A DNA stretch of 64,000 bases. It comes from Petrolisthes cinctipes (Eukaryota > Arthropoda > Malacostraca > Decapoda > Porcellanidae). Below are positions 10,110 through 23,818 of this stretch, piece by piece (position 1 is the first letter of the stretch; each line of letters begins with the position of its first letter). The stretch is taken from positions 1,210,501-1,274,500 of the forward strand of contig JAWQEG010000630.1 of assembly GCA_033782935.1 (NCBI GenBank), read 5' to 3'. The notes under the pieces were generated by a model. It did not search any database. It was given only the letters and a program-made list of their open reading frames with translations, and was not told the DNA's origin. The translations under genes and the position numbers were made by a program.

Positions 10110-11853
10110 CAAATTCAGTCCCAAAACACCCGAAAATTCGATATTTAGAGGTCCCAGAAGGTATCTGTACATGCCTACTTCGTGTTAGAGTATTTTCAAA
10201 AACAGGCCAAAAACATACTGAAAATCGATCTTTCAGGTGCCCAAAAGTCGATATGTGCATGCATCTTCTGTACCCGTTTATATCTCAAATTTTGGCCCTA
10301 AACACCTGAAAATTCGATATTTTGGGGTCCCAGAAGCGATCTGTACATGCCTACTCCGTGTTAGAGTATTTTCAAAATTCAGGCCCAAAACATGCTGAAA
10401 ATCGATATTTTTGGTGCCCAAAGTCAATATGTGCATGTATCTTCTGTACCCGTTTATATCTCAAATTCCGGTTCAAAACACCCGAAAATTCAATATTTGG
10501 GGGTCCCAGAAGCAATCTGTACATGCCTACTCAGTGCTAGAATATTTTCAAAATATAGGCTAAAAACATGCTAAAAATCGATCTTTTAGGTGCCAAAAAG
10601 TCGATATCTCAAATTCAGTCCCAAAACACCCGAAAATTCGATATTTAGGGGTCCCAGAAGCAATCTGTACATGCCTACTCCGTGTTAGAGTATTTTCAAA
10701 ATACATGCTCAAAACATACTGAAAATCGATCTTTTAGGTGCACAAAAGTCGATATGTGCATGCATCTTCAGTACCCGTTTATATCTCAAATTCAGGCTCA
10801 AAACACCTGAAAATTCAATATTTTGGGGTCCCAGAAGCAATCTGTACATGCCTACTCAGTGTTAGAGTATTTTCAAAATCCAGGCCCAAAACATGCTGAA
10901 AATCGATATTTTTGGTGCCCAAAGTCAATATGTGCATGTATCTTCTGTACCCGTTTATATCTCAAATTCAGGCTCAAAACACCAAAAAATTCAATATTTT
11001 GGGGTCCCAGAAGCAATCTGTACAGTGCTAGAATATTTTCAAAATATAAGCTAAAAACATGCTAAAAATCGATCTTTTAGGTGCCAAAAAGTCGATATCT
11101 CAAATTCAGTCCCAAAACACCCGAAAATTCGATATTTAGGGGTCCCAGAAGCGATCTGTACATGCCTACACAGTGCTAGAATATTTTCAGAATATAGGCT
11201 AAAAACATGCTAAAAATCGACATTTTAGGTGCCAAAAAATCGATATCTCAAATTCAGTCCCAAAACACCCGAAAATTCGATATTTAGGGGTCCCAGAAGC
11301 GATCTGTACATGCCTACTCCGTGTTAGAGTATTTTCAAAATACATGCTCAAAACATACTGAAAATCGATCTTTTAGGTGCACAAAAGTCGATATGTGCAT
11401 GCATCTTCAGTACCCGTTTATATCTCAAATTCAGGCTCAAAACACCCGAAAATTCAATATTTTGGGATCCCAGAAGCAATCTGTACATGCCTACTCAGTG
11501 TTAAAGTATTTTCAAAATACAGGCCCAAAACATGCTGAAAATCGATATTTTAGATGCCCAAAGTCAATATGTGCATGTATCTTCTGTACCCGTTTATATC
11601 TCAAATTCAGGCTCAAAACACCCGAAAATTCAATATTTTGGGGTCCCAGAAGCAATCTGTACATGCCTACTCCGTGTTAGAGTATTTTCAAAATACAGGC
11701 CAAAAACATACTGAAAATCGATCTTTCAGGTGCCCAAAAGTCAATATGTGCATGCATCTTCTGTACCCGTTTATATCTCAAATTCCTGCCCTAAACACCC
11801 GAAAATTCGATATTTTGGGGTCCCAGAAGCGATCTGTACATGCCTACTCCGTG
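10110..11853 (+). repeat. Duplicated block Q, second copy
   Basis: This copy matches 6270-8013 at offset 3,840. Much of it is also matched by 12430-13484 through a second offset of 2,318, so three versions of the same irregular monomer order (A2-B1-C, A1-B-C with caccaaaaaattc) are present within 7 kb. A private change is attccggttc near 10467. Confidence 0.8.
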
Positions 11854-13484
11854 TTAGAGTATTTTCAAAATTCAGGCCCAAAACATGCTGAAAATCGATA
11901 TTTTTGGTGCCCAAAGTCAATATGTGCATGTATCTTCTGTACCCGTTTATATCTCAAATTCAGGCTCAAAACACCCGAAAATTCAATATTTTGGGGTCCC
12001 AGAAGCAATCTGTACATGCCTACTCAGTGCTAGAATATTTTCAAAATATAGGCTAAAAACATGCTAAAAATCGATCTTTTAGGTGCCAAAAAGTCGATAT
12101 CTCAAATTCAGTCCCAAAACACCCGAAAATTCGATATTTAGAGGTCCCAGAAGGTATCTGTACATGCCTACTCCGTGTTAGAGTATTTTCAAAATACAGG
12201 CCAAAAACATACTGATAATCGATCTTTTAGGTGCACAAAAGTCGATATGTGCATGCATCTTCTGTACCCGTTTATATCTCAAATTCTGGCTCAAAACACC
12301 CGAAAATTCAATATTTTGGGGTCCCAGAAGCAATCTGTACATGCCTACACAGTTCTAGAATATTTTCAAAATATAGGCTAAAAACATGCTGAAAATCGAT
12401 ATTTTAGGTGCCAAAAAATCGATATCTCAAATTCAGTCCCAAAACACCCGAAAATTCGATATTTAGAGGTCCCAGAAGGTATCTGTACATGCCTACTTCG
12501 TGTTAGAGTATTTTCAAAAACAGGCCAAAAACATACTGAAAATCGATCTTTCAGGTGCCCAAAAGTCGATATGTGCATGCATCTTCTGTACCCGTTTATA
12601 TCTCAAATTTTGGCCCTAAACACCTGAAAATTCGATATTTTGGGGTCCCAGAAGCGATCTGTACATGCCTACTCCGTGTTAGAGTATTTTCAAAATTCAG
12701 GCCCAAAACATGCTGAAAATCGATATTTTTGGTGCCCAAAGTCAATATGTGCATGTATCTTCTGTACCCGTTTATATCTCAAATTCAGGTTCAAAACACC
12801 CGAAAATTCAATATTTGGGGGTCCCAGAAGCAATCTGTACATGCCTACTCAGTGCTAGAATATTTTCAAAATATAGGCTAAAAACATGCTAAAAATCGAT
12901 CTTTTAGGTGCCAAAAAGTCGATATCTCAAATTCAGTCCCAAAACACCCGAAAATTCGATATTTAGGGGTCCCAGAAGCAATCTGTACATGCCTACTCCG
13001 TGTTAGAGTATTTTCAAAATACATGCTCAAAACATACTGAAAATCGATCTTTTAGGTGCACAAAAGTCGATATGTGCATGCATCTTCAGTACCCGTTTAT
13101 ATCTCAAATTCAGGCTCAAAACACCTGAAAATTCAATATTTTGGGGTCCCAGAAGCAATCTGTACATGCCTACTCAGTGTTAGAGTATTTTCAAAATCCA
13201 GGCCCAAAACATGCTGAAAATCGATATTTTTGGTGCCCAAAGTCAATATGTGCATGTATCTTCTGTACCCGTTTATATCTCAAATTCAGGCTCAAAACAC
13301 CAAAAAATTCAATATTTTGGGGTCCCAGAAGCAATCTGTACAGTGCTAGAATATTTTCAAAATATAAGCTAAAAACATGCTAAAAATCGATCTTTTAGGT
13401 GCCAAAAAGTCGATATCTCAAATTCAGTCCCAAAACACCCGAAAATTCGATATTTAGGGGTCCCAGAAGCGATCTGTACATGCC
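11680..13484 (+). repeat. Third copy of the P/Q mosaic (offset 2,318 from about 9,362)
   Basis: This block corresponds to roughly 9362-11166. Shared marks are actgataatcg (9893/12211), tacttcgtg (10177/12495), tatttgggggtc (10491/12809) and caccaaaaaattc (10980/13298). The match ends at 11166/13484, where the left copy continues into a second C monomer and the right copy into A1 at 13494. Private to this copy is cagttctag near 12352. Confidence 0.78.
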
Positions 13485-13493
13485 TACTCCGTG

Positions 13494-15984
13494 TTAGAGT
13501 ATTTTCAAAATACATGCTCAAAACATACTGAAAATCGATCTTTTAGGTGCACAAAAGTCGATATGTGCATGCATCTTCAGTACCCGTTTATATCTCAAAT
13601 TCAGGCTCAAAACACCCGAAAATTCAATATTTTGGGGTCCCAGAAGCAATCTGTACATGCCTACTCAGTGTTAGAGTATTTTCAAAATACAGGCCCAAAA
13701 CATGCTGAAAATCGATATTTTAGATGCCCAAAGTCAATATGTGCATGTATCTGCTGTACCCGTTTATATCTCAAATTCAGGCTCAAAACACCCGAAAATT
13801 CAATATTTTGGGGTCCCAGAAGCAATCTGTACATGCCTACACAGTGCTAGAATATTTTCAAAATATAGGCTAAAAACATGCTAAAAATCGACATTTTAAG
13901 TGCCAAAAAATCGATATCTCAAATTCAGTCCCAAAACACCCGAAAATTCGATATTTAGAGGTCCCAGAAGGTATCTGTACATGCCTACTCCGTGTTAGAG
14001 TATTTTCAAAATACAGGCCAAAAACATACTGAAAATCGATCTTTTAGGTGCCCAAAAGTCGATATGTGCATGCATCTTCTGTACCCGTTTATATCTCAAA
14101 TTCTGGCCCTAAACACCCGAAAATTCGATATTTTGGGGTCCCAGAAGCGATCTGTACATGCCTACTCCGTGTTAGAGTATTTTCAAAATTCATTCCCATA
14201 ACATGCTGAAAATCGATATTTTTGGTGCCCAAAGTCAATATGTGCATGTATCTTCTGTACCCGTTTATATCTCAAATTCAGGCTCAAAACACCCGAAAAT
14301 TCAATATTTTGGGGTCCCAGAAGCAATCTGTACATGCCTACTCAGTGCTAGAATATTTTCAAAATATAGGCTAAAAACATGCAAAAAATCGATCTTTTAG
14401 GTGCCAAAAAGTCGATATCTCAAATTCAGTCCCAAAACACCCGAAAATTCGATATTTAGGGGTCCCAGAAGCGATCTGTACATGCCTACTCCGTGTTAGA
14501 GTATTTTCAAAATACATGCTCAAAACATACTGAATATCGATCTTTTAGGTGCACAAAAGTCGATATGTGCATGCATCTTCAGTACCCGTTTATATCTCAA
14601 ATTCAGGCTCAAAACACCCGAAAATTCAATATTTTGGGGTCCCAGAAGCAATCTGTACATGCCATCTCAGTGTTAGAGTATTTTCAAAATACAGGCCCAA
14701 AACATGCTGAAAATCGATATTTTAGATGCCCAAAGTCAATATGTGTATGTATCTTCTGTACCCGTTTATATCTCAAATTCAGGCTCAAAACACCCGAAAA
14801 TTCAATATTTTGGGGTCCCAGAAGCAATCTGTACATGCCTACACAGTGCTAGAATATTTTCAAAATATAGGCTAAAAACATGCTAAAAATCGACATTTTA
14901 GGTGCCAAAAAATCGATATCTCAAATTCAGTCCCAAAACACCCGAAAATTCGATATTTAGAGGTCCCAGAAGGTATCTGTACATGTCTACTCCGTGTTAG
15001 AGTATTTTCAAAATACAGGCCAAAAACATACTGAAAATCGATCTTTTAGGTGCCCAAAAGTCGATATGTGCATGCATCTTCTGTACCCGTTTATATCTCA
15101 AATTCAGGCTCAAAACACCCGAAAATTCAATATTTTGGGGTCCCAGAAGCAATCTGTACATGCCTACACAGTGCTAGAATATTTTCAAAATATAGGCTAA
15201 AAACATGCTGAAAATCGATATTTTAGGTGCCAAAAATTCGATATCTCAAATTCAGTCCCAAAACACCCGAAAATTCGATATTTAGAGGTCCCAGAAGGTA
15301 TCTGTACATGCCTACTCCGTGTTAGAGTATTTTCAAAATACAGGCCAAAAACATACTGAAAATCGATCTTTTAGGTGCACAAAAGTCGATATGTGCATGC
15401 ATCTTCTGTACCCGATTATATCTCAAATTCTGGCCCTAAACACCCGAAAATTCGATATTTTGGGGTCCCAGAAGCGATCTGTACATGCCTACTCCGTGTT
15501 AGAGTATTTTTAAAATTCAGGCCCAAAATATGCTGAAAATCGATATTTTTGGTGCCCAAAGTCAATATGTGCATGTATCTTCTGTACCCGTTTATATCTC
15601 AAATTCAGGCTCAAAACACCCGAAAATTCAATATTTTGGGGTCCCAGAAGCAATCTGTACATGCCTACTCAGTGCTAGAATATTTTCAAAATATAGGCTA
15701 AAAACATGCTAAAAATCGATCTTTTAGATGCCAAAAAGTCGATATCTCAAATTCAGTCCCAAAACACCCGAAAATTCGATATTTAGGGGTCCCAGAAGCG
15801 ATCTGTACATGCCTACTCCGTGTTAGAGTATTTTCAAAATACATGCTCAAAACATACTGAAAATCGATCTTTTAGGTGCACAAAAGTCGATATGTGCATG
15901 CATTTTCAGTACCCGTTTATATCTCAAATTCAGGCTCAAAACACCTGAAAATTCAATATTTTGGGGTCCCAGAAGCAATCTGTA
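13494..15984 (+). repeat. Duplicated block, right copy (offset 11,000 bp)
   Basis: This is the partner of 2494-4984. A few private changes have arisen since duplication: ctgctgtaccc near 13751, cattcccataac near 14190, gaatatcgatc near 14533 and gccatctcag near 14662. The presence of the same 325-bp irregular unit (14997-15321) in both copies shows that the block, not just individual HORs, was copied. Confidence 0.85.
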
Positions 15985-16552
15985 CAGTGTTAGAGTATTT
16001 TAAAAAAAAAGGCCCAAAACATGCTGAAAATCGATATTTTAGATGCCCAAAGTCAATATGTGCATGTATCTTCTGTACCCGTTTATATCTCAAATTCAGG
16101 CTCAAAACACCCGAAAATTCAATATTTTGGGGTCCCAGAAGCAATCTGTACAGTGCTAGAATATTTTCAAAATATAGGCTAAAAACATGCTAAAAATCGA
16201 TCTTTTAGGTGCCAAAAAGTCGATATCTCAAAATCAGTCCCAAAACACCCGAAAATTCGATATTTAGGGGTCCCAGAAGCGATCTGTACATGCCTACTCC
16301 GTGTTAGAGTATTTTCAAAATACATGCTGAAAACATACTGAAAATCGATCTTTTAGGTGCACAAAAGTCGATATGTGCATTCATCTTCAGTACCCGTTTA
16401 TATCTCAAATTCAGGCTCAAAACACCCGAAAATTCAATATTTTGGGGTCCCAGAAGCAATCTGTACATGCCTACTCCGTGTTAGAGTATTTTCAAAATAC
16501 AGGCCAAAAACATACTGAAAATCGATCTTTCAGGTGCCCAAAAGTCAATATG
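15985..16552 (+). repeat. Irregular junction region with poly-A expansion
   Basis: The A1 monomer at 15823 is cut to 167 bp by loss of 10 bp before gtgttag. It is followed by a B2 monomer at 15990 whose start reads ttttaaaaaaaaagg, where neighbours have ttttcaaaatacagg, erasing the dyad. Then follow C (16156), A1 with atgctgaaaacatactg (16304) and A2 (16481), the same A1-A2 adjacency seen at 5667-5844. Confidence 0.75.
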
Positions 16553-19500
16553 TGCATGCATCTTCTGTACCCGTTTATATCTCAAATTCTGGCCCTAAAC
16601 ACCCGAAAATTCGATATTTTGGGGTCCCAGAAGCGATCTGTACATGCCTACTCCGTGTTAGAGTATTTTCAAAATTCAGGCCCAAAACATGCTGAAAATC
16701 GATATTTTTGGTGCCCAAAGTCAATATGTGCATGTATCTTCTGTACCCGTTTATATCTCAAATTCAGGCTCAAAACACCCGAAAATTCAATATTTTGGGG
16801 TCCCAGAAGCAATCTGTACATGCCTACTCAGTGCTAGAATATTTTCAAAATATAGGCTAAAAACATGCTAAAAATCGATCTTTTAGGTGCCAAAAAGTCG
16901 ATATCTCAAATTCAGTCCCAAAACACCCGAAAATTCGATATTTAGAGGTCCCAGAAGGTATCTGTACATGCCTACTCCGTGTTAGAGTATTTTCAAAATA
17001 CAGGCCAAAAACATACTGATAATCGATCTTTTAGGTGCCCAAAAGTCGATATGTGCATGCATCTTCTGTACCCGTTTATATCTCAAATTCTGTCTCAAAA
17101 CACCCGAAAATTCAATATTTTGGGGTCCCAGAAGCAATCTGTACAGTGCTAGAATATTTTCAAAATATAGGCTAAAAACATGCTAAAAATCGATCTTTTA
17201 GGTGCCAAAAAGTCGATATCTCAAATTCAGTCCCAAAACACCCGAAAATTCGATATTTAGGGGTCCCAGAAGCAATCTGTACATGCCTATTCCGTGTTAG
17301 AGTATTTTCAAAATACATGCTCAAAACATGCTGAAAATCGATCTTTTAGGTGCACAAAAGTCGATATGTGCATGCATCTTCTGTACCCGTTTATATCTCA
17401 AATTCAGGCTCAAAACACCCGAAAATTCAATATTTTGGGGTCCCAGAAGCAATCTGTACATGCCTACTCAGTGTTAGAGTATTTTCAAAATACAGGCCCA
17501 AAACATGCTGAAAATCGATATTTTAGATGCCCAAAGTCAATATGTGCATGTATCTTCTGTACCCGTTTATATCTCAAATTCAGGCTCAAAACACCCGAAA
17601 ATTCAATATTTTGGGGTCCCAGAAGCAATCTGTACATGCCTACACAGTGCTAGAATATTTTCAAAATATAGGCTAAAAACATGCTGAAAATCGATATTTT
17701 AGGTGCCAAAAAATCGATATCTCAAATTCAGTCCCAAAACACCCGAAAATTCGATATTTAGAGGTCCCAGAAGGTATCTTTACATGCCTACTCCGTGTTA
17801 GAGTATTTTCAAAATACAGGCCAAAAACATACTGAAAATCGATCTTTTAGGGGCCCAAAAGTCGATATGTGCATTTATCTTCTGTACATGTTTATATCTC
17901 AAATTCTGGCCCTAAACACCCGAAAATTCGATATTTTGGGGTCCCAGAAGCGATCTGTACATGCCTACTCCGTGTTAGAGTATTTTCAAAATTCAGGCCC
18001 AAAACATGCTGAAAATCGATATTTTTGGTGCCCAAAGTCAATATGTGCATGTATCTTCTGTACCCGTTTATATCTCAAATTCAGGCTCAAAACACCCGAA
18101 AATCCAATATTTTGGGGTCCCAGAAGCAATCTGTACAGTGCTAGAATATTTTTAAAATATAGGCTAAAAACATGCTAAAAATCGATCTTTTAGGTGCCAA
18201 AAAGTCGATATCTCAAATTCAGTCCCAAAACACCCGAAAATTCGATATTTAGGGGTCCCAGAAGCTATCTGTACATGCCTACTCCGTGTTAGAGTATTTT
18301 CAAAATACATGCTCAAAACATACTGAAAATCGATCTTTTAGGTGCACAAAAGTCGATATGTGCATGCATCTTCAGTACCCGTTTATATCTCAAATTCAGG
18401 CTCAAATCACCCGAAAATTCGAAATTTGGGGTCCCAGAAGCGATCTGTACATGCCTACTCCGTGTTAGAGTATTTTCAAAATTCAGGCCCAAAACATGCT
18501 GAAAATCGATATTTTTGGTGCCCAAAGTCAATATGTGCATGTATCTTCTGTACCCGTTTATATCTCAAATTCAGGCTCAAAACACCCGAAAATTCAATAT
18601 TTTGGGGTCCCAGAAGCAATCTGTACATGCCTACTCAGTGCCAGAATATTTTCAAAATATAGGCTAAAAACATGCTAAAAATCGATCTTTTAGGTGCCAA
18701 AAAGTCAATATCTCAAATTCAGTCCCAAAACACCCGAAAATTCGATATTTAGGGGTCCAAGAAGCGATCTGTACATGCCTATTCCGTGTTAGAGTATTTT
18801 CAAAATACATGCTCAAAACATACTGAAAATCGATCTTTTAGGTGCACAAAAGTCGATATGTGCATGCATCTTCTGTACCCGTTTATATCTCAAATTAAGG
18901 CTCAAAACACCCGAAAATTCAATATTTTGGGGTCCCAGAAGCAATCTGTACAGTGCTAGAATATTTTCAAAATATAGGCTAAAAACATGCTAAAAATCGA
19001 TCTTTTAGGTGCCAAAAAGTCGATATCTCAAATTCAGTCCCAAAACACCCGAAAATTCGATATTTAGGGGTCCCAGAAGCAATCTGTACATGCCTATTCC
19101 GTGTTAGAGTATTTTCAAAATACATGCTCAAAACATGCTGAAAATCGATCTTTTAGGTGCACAAAAGTCGATATGTGCATGCATCTTCTGTACCCGTTTA
19201 TATCTCAAATTCAGGCTCAAAACACCCGAAAATTCAATATTTTGGGGTCCCAGAAGCAATCTGTACATGCCTACTCAGTGTTAGAGTATTTTCAAAATAC
19301 AGGCCCAAAACATGCTGAAAATCGATATTTTAGATGCCCAAAGTCAATATGTGCATGTATCTTCTGTACCCGTTTATATCTCAAATTCAGGCTCAAAACA
19401 CCCGAAAATTCAATATTTTGGGGTCCCAGAAGCAATCTGTACATGCCTACACAGTGCTAGAATATTTTCAAAATATAGGCTAAAAACATGCTAAAAATCG

Positions 19501-20579
19501 ATCTTTTAGGTGCTAAAAAGTCGATATCTCAAATTCAGTCCCAAAACACCCGAAACTTCGATATTTAGGGGTCCCAGAAGCGATCTGTACATGCCTACTC
19601 CGTGTTAGAGTATTTTCAAAATACATGCTCAAAACATACTGAAAATCGATCTTTTAGGTGCACAAAAGTCGATATGTGCATGCATCTTCAGTACCCGTTT
19701 ATATCTCAAATTCAGGCTCAAAACACCCGAAAATTCAATATTTTGGGGTCCCAGAAGCAATCTGTACAGTGCTAGAATATTTTCAAAATATAGGCTAAAA
19801 ACATGCTAAAAATCGATCTTTTAGGTGCCAAAAAGTCGATATCTCAAATTCAGTCCCAAAATATCCGAAAATTCGATATTTAGGGGTCCCAGAAGCGATC
19901 TGTACATGCCTACTCCGTGTTAGAGTATTTTCAAAATACAGGCCCAAAACATGCTGAAAATCGATATTTTAGATGCCCAAAGTCAATATGTGCATGTATC
20001 TTCTGTACCCGTTTATATCTCAAATTCAGGCTCAAAACACCCGAAAATTCAATATTTTGGGGTCCCAGAAGGAATCTGTACATGCCTACACAGTGCTAGA
20101 ATATTTTCAAAATATAGGCTAAAAACATGCTGAAAATCGATATTTTAGGTGCCAAAAAATCGATATCTCAAATTCAGTCCCAAAACACCCGAAAACTCGA
20201 TATTTAGAGGTCCCAGAAGGTATCTGTACATGCCTACTCCGTGTTAGAGTATTTTCAAATTACAGGCCAAAAACATACTGAAAATCGATCTTTTAGGTGC
20301 CCAAAAGTCGATATGTGCATGCATCTTCTGTACATGTTTATATCTCAAATTCTGGCCCTAAACACCCGAAAATTCGATATTTTGGGGTCCCAGAAGCGAT
20401 CTGTACATGCCTACTCCGTGTTAGAGTATTTCAAAATTCAGGCCCAAAACATGCTGAAAATCGATATTTTTGGTGCCGAAAGTCAATATGTGCTTGTATC
20501 TTCTGTACCCGTTTATATCTCAAATTCAGGCTCAAAACACCCGAAAATTCAATATTTTGGGGTCCCAGAAGCAATCTGT
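16553..20579 (+). repeat. 4-kb duplicated block, left copy (offset 7,266)
   Basis: This block matches about 23819-27845. Shared private marks are gtgcatttatcttctgtacatg (17870/25136, given here as gtgcatttatc plus tgtacatg), ttcgaaatttggggtc (18418/25684), gtgccagaat (18638/25904), ggtccaagaagc (18755/26021), cgaaacttcg (19552/26818), agaaggaatctg (20067/27333) and tatttcaaaattc (20428/27694). It includes several 315-bp A/B-hybrid + C units (for example 16982-17296 and 18789-19103) generated by a 10-bp deletion. Confidence 0.82.
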
Positions 20580-23500
20580 ACATGCCTACTCAGTGCTAGA
20601 ATATTTTCAAAATATAGGCTAAAAACATGCTAAAAATCGATCTTTTAGGTGCCAAAAAGTCGATATCTCAAATTCAGTCCCAAAACACCCGAAAATTCGA
20701 TATTTAGAGGTCCCAGAAGGTATCTGTACATGCCTACTCCGTGTTAGAGTATTTTCAAAATACAGGCCAAAAACATACTGATAATCGATCTTTTAGGTGC
20801 CCAAAAGTCGATATGTGCATGCATCTTCTGTACCCGTTTATATCTCAAATTCTGGCTCAAAACACCCGAAAATTCAATATTTTGGGGTCCCAGAAGCAAT
20901 CTGTACAGTGCTAGAATATTTTCAAAATATAGGCTAAAAACATGCTAAAAATCGATCTTTTAGGTGCCAAAAAGTCGATATCTCAAATTCAGTCCCAAAA
21001 CACCCGAAAATTCGATATTTAGGGGTCCCAGAAGCAATCTGTACATGCCTATTCCGTGTTAGAGTATTTTCAAAATACATGCTCAAAACATGCTGAAAAT
21101 CGATCTTTTAGGTGCACAAAAGTCGATATGTGCATGCATCTTCTGTACCCGTTTATATCTCAAATTCAGGCTCAAAACACCCGAAAATTCAATATTTTGG
21201 GGTCCCAGAAGCAATCTGTACATGCCTACTCAGTGTTAGAGTATTTTCAAAATACAGGCCCAAAACATGCTGAAAATCGATATTTTAGATGCCCAAAGTC
21301 AATATGTGCATGTATCTTCTGTACCCGTTTATATCTCAAATTCAGGCTCAAAACACCCGAAAATTCAATATTTTGGGGTCCCAGAAGCAATCTGTACAGT
21401 GCTAGAATATTTTCAAAATATAGGCTAAAAACATGCTAAAAATCGATCTTTTAGGTGCCAAAAAGTCGATATCTCAAATTCAGTCCCAAAACACCCGAAA
21501 ATTCGATATTTAGGGGTCCCAGAAGCGATCTGTACATGCCTACTCCGTGTTAGAGTATTTTCAAAATACATGCTGAAAACATACTGAAAATCGATCTTTT
21601 AGGTGCACAAAAGTCGATATGTGCATGCATCTTCAGTACCCGTTTATATCTCAAATTCAGTCCCAAAACACCCGAAAATTCGATATTTAGGGGTCCCAGA
21701 AGCGATCTGTACATGCCTACTCCGTGTTGGAGTATTTTCAAAATAAATGCTCAAAACATACTGAAAATCGATCTTTTATTTGCACAAAAGTCGATATGTG
21801 CATGCATCTTCAGTACCCGTTTATATCTCAAATTCAGGCTCAAAACACCCGAAAATTCAATATTTTGGGGTCCCAGAAGCAATCTGTACATGCCTACTCA
21901 GTGTTAGAGTATTTTCAAAATACAGGCCCAAAACATGCTGAAAATCGATATTTTAGATGCCCAAAGTCAATATGTGCATGTATCTTCTGTACCCGTTTAT
22001 ATCTCAAATTCAGGCCCAAAACACCCGAAAATTCAATATTTTGGGGTCCCAGAAGCAATCTGTACATGCCTACACAGTGCTAGAATATTTTCAAAATATA
22101 GGCTAAAAACATGCTGAAAATCGATATTTTAGGTGCCAAAAAATCGATATCTCAAATTCAGTCCCAAAACACCCGAAAATTCGATATTTAGTGGTCCTAG
22201 AAGGTATCTGTACATGCCTACTCCGTGTTAGAGTATTTTCAAAATACAGGCCAAAAACATACTGAAAATCGATCTTTTAGGTGCCCAAAAGTATATGTGC
22301 ATGCATCTTCTGTACATGTTTATATCTCAAATTCTGGCCCTAAACACCCGAAAATTCGATATTTTGGGGTCCCAGAAGCGATCTGTACATGCCTACTCCG
22401 TGTTAGAGTATTTTCAAAATTCAGGCCCAAAACATGCTGAAAATCGATATTTTTGGTGCCCAAAGTCAATATGTGCATGTATCTTCTGTACCCGTTTATA
22501 TCTCAAATTCAGGCTCAAAACACCCGAAAATTCAATATTTTGGGGTCCCAGAAGCAATCTGTACATGCCTACTCAGTGCCAGAATATTTTCAAAATATAG
22601 GCTAAAAACATGCTAAAAATCGATCTTTTAGGTGCCAAAAAGTCGATATCTCAAATTCAGTCCCAAAACACCCGAAAATTCGATATTTAGGGGTCCCAGA
22701 AGCGATCTGTACATGCCTATTCCGTGTTAGAGTATTTTCAAAATACATGCTCAAAACATACTGAAAATCGATCTTTTAGGTGCACAAAAGTCGATATGTG
22801 CATGCATCTTCTGTACCCGTTTATATCTCAAATTCAGGCTCAAAACACCCGAAAATTCAATATTTTGGGGTCCCAGAAGCAATCTGTACATGCCTACTCA
22901 GTGTTAGAGTATTTTCAAAATACAGGCCCAAAACATGCTGAAAATCGATATTTTAAATGCCTAAAGTCAATATGTGCATGTATCTTCTGTACCCGTTTAT
23001 ATCTTAAATTCAGTCCCATAACACCCGAAAATTCGATATTTAGAAGTCCCAGAAGGTATCTGTACATGCCTACTCCGTGTTAGAGTATTTTCAAAATACA
23101 GGCCAAAAACATACTGAAAATCGATCTTTTAGGTTCCCAAAAGTCGATATGTGCATGCATCTTCTGTACCTGTGTATATCTCAAATTCTTGCCCTAAACA
23201 CCTGAAAATTCGATATTTTGGGGTCCCAGAAGCGATCTGTACATGCCTACTCCATGTTAGAGTATTTTCAAAATTCAGGCCCAAAACATGCTGAAAATCG
23301 ATATTTTTGGTGCCCAAAGTCAATATGTGCATGTATCTTCTGTACCCGTTTATATCTCAAATTCAGGCTCAAAACACCCGAAAATTCAATATTTTGGGGT
23401 CCCAGAAGCAATCTGTACAGTGCTAGAATATTTTCAAAATATAGGCTAAAAACATGCTAAAAATCGATCTTTTAGGTGCCAAAAAGTCGATATCTCAAAA

Positions 23501-23818
23501 TCAGTCCCAAAACACCCGAAAATTCGATATTTAGGGGTCCCAGAAGCGATCTGTACATGCCTACTCCGTGTTAGAGTATTTTCAAAATACATGCTGAAAA
23601 CATACTGAAAATCGATCTTTTAGGTGCACAAAAGTCGATATGTGCATGCATCTTCAGTACCCGTTTATATCTCAAATTCAGGCTCAAAACACCCGAAAAT
23701 TCAATATTTTGGGGTCCCAGAAGCAATCTGTACATGCCTACTCAGTGTTAGAGTATTTTCAAAATACAGGCCCAAAACATGCTGAAAATCGATATTTTAA
23801 ATGCCTAAAGTCAATATG
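20580..23818 (+). repeat. Spacer between the two 4-kb blocks; contains A1/C hybrid
   Basis: The monomer order is irregular. At 21550-21726 an A1 first half is joined to a C-type second half (cagtcccaaaacaccc, gatatttagggg), followed by an A1 at 21727 with gtgttggag, aaaataaatgctc and ttttatttgcac. The A2 at 22228 has lost two bases (aaaagtatatgtgc). The segment 22904-23747 repeats about 5000-5843 at offset 17,904, including the B2/C hybrid. Confidence 0.75.

Noticed and set aside
16004..16012. Run of nine A (and a similar run near 62263) as a retroposon tail
   Set aside because: No target-site duplication or inserted sequence flanks it. The run sits in place of caaaataca within an otherwise normal monomer start, so it is local substitution or slippage.
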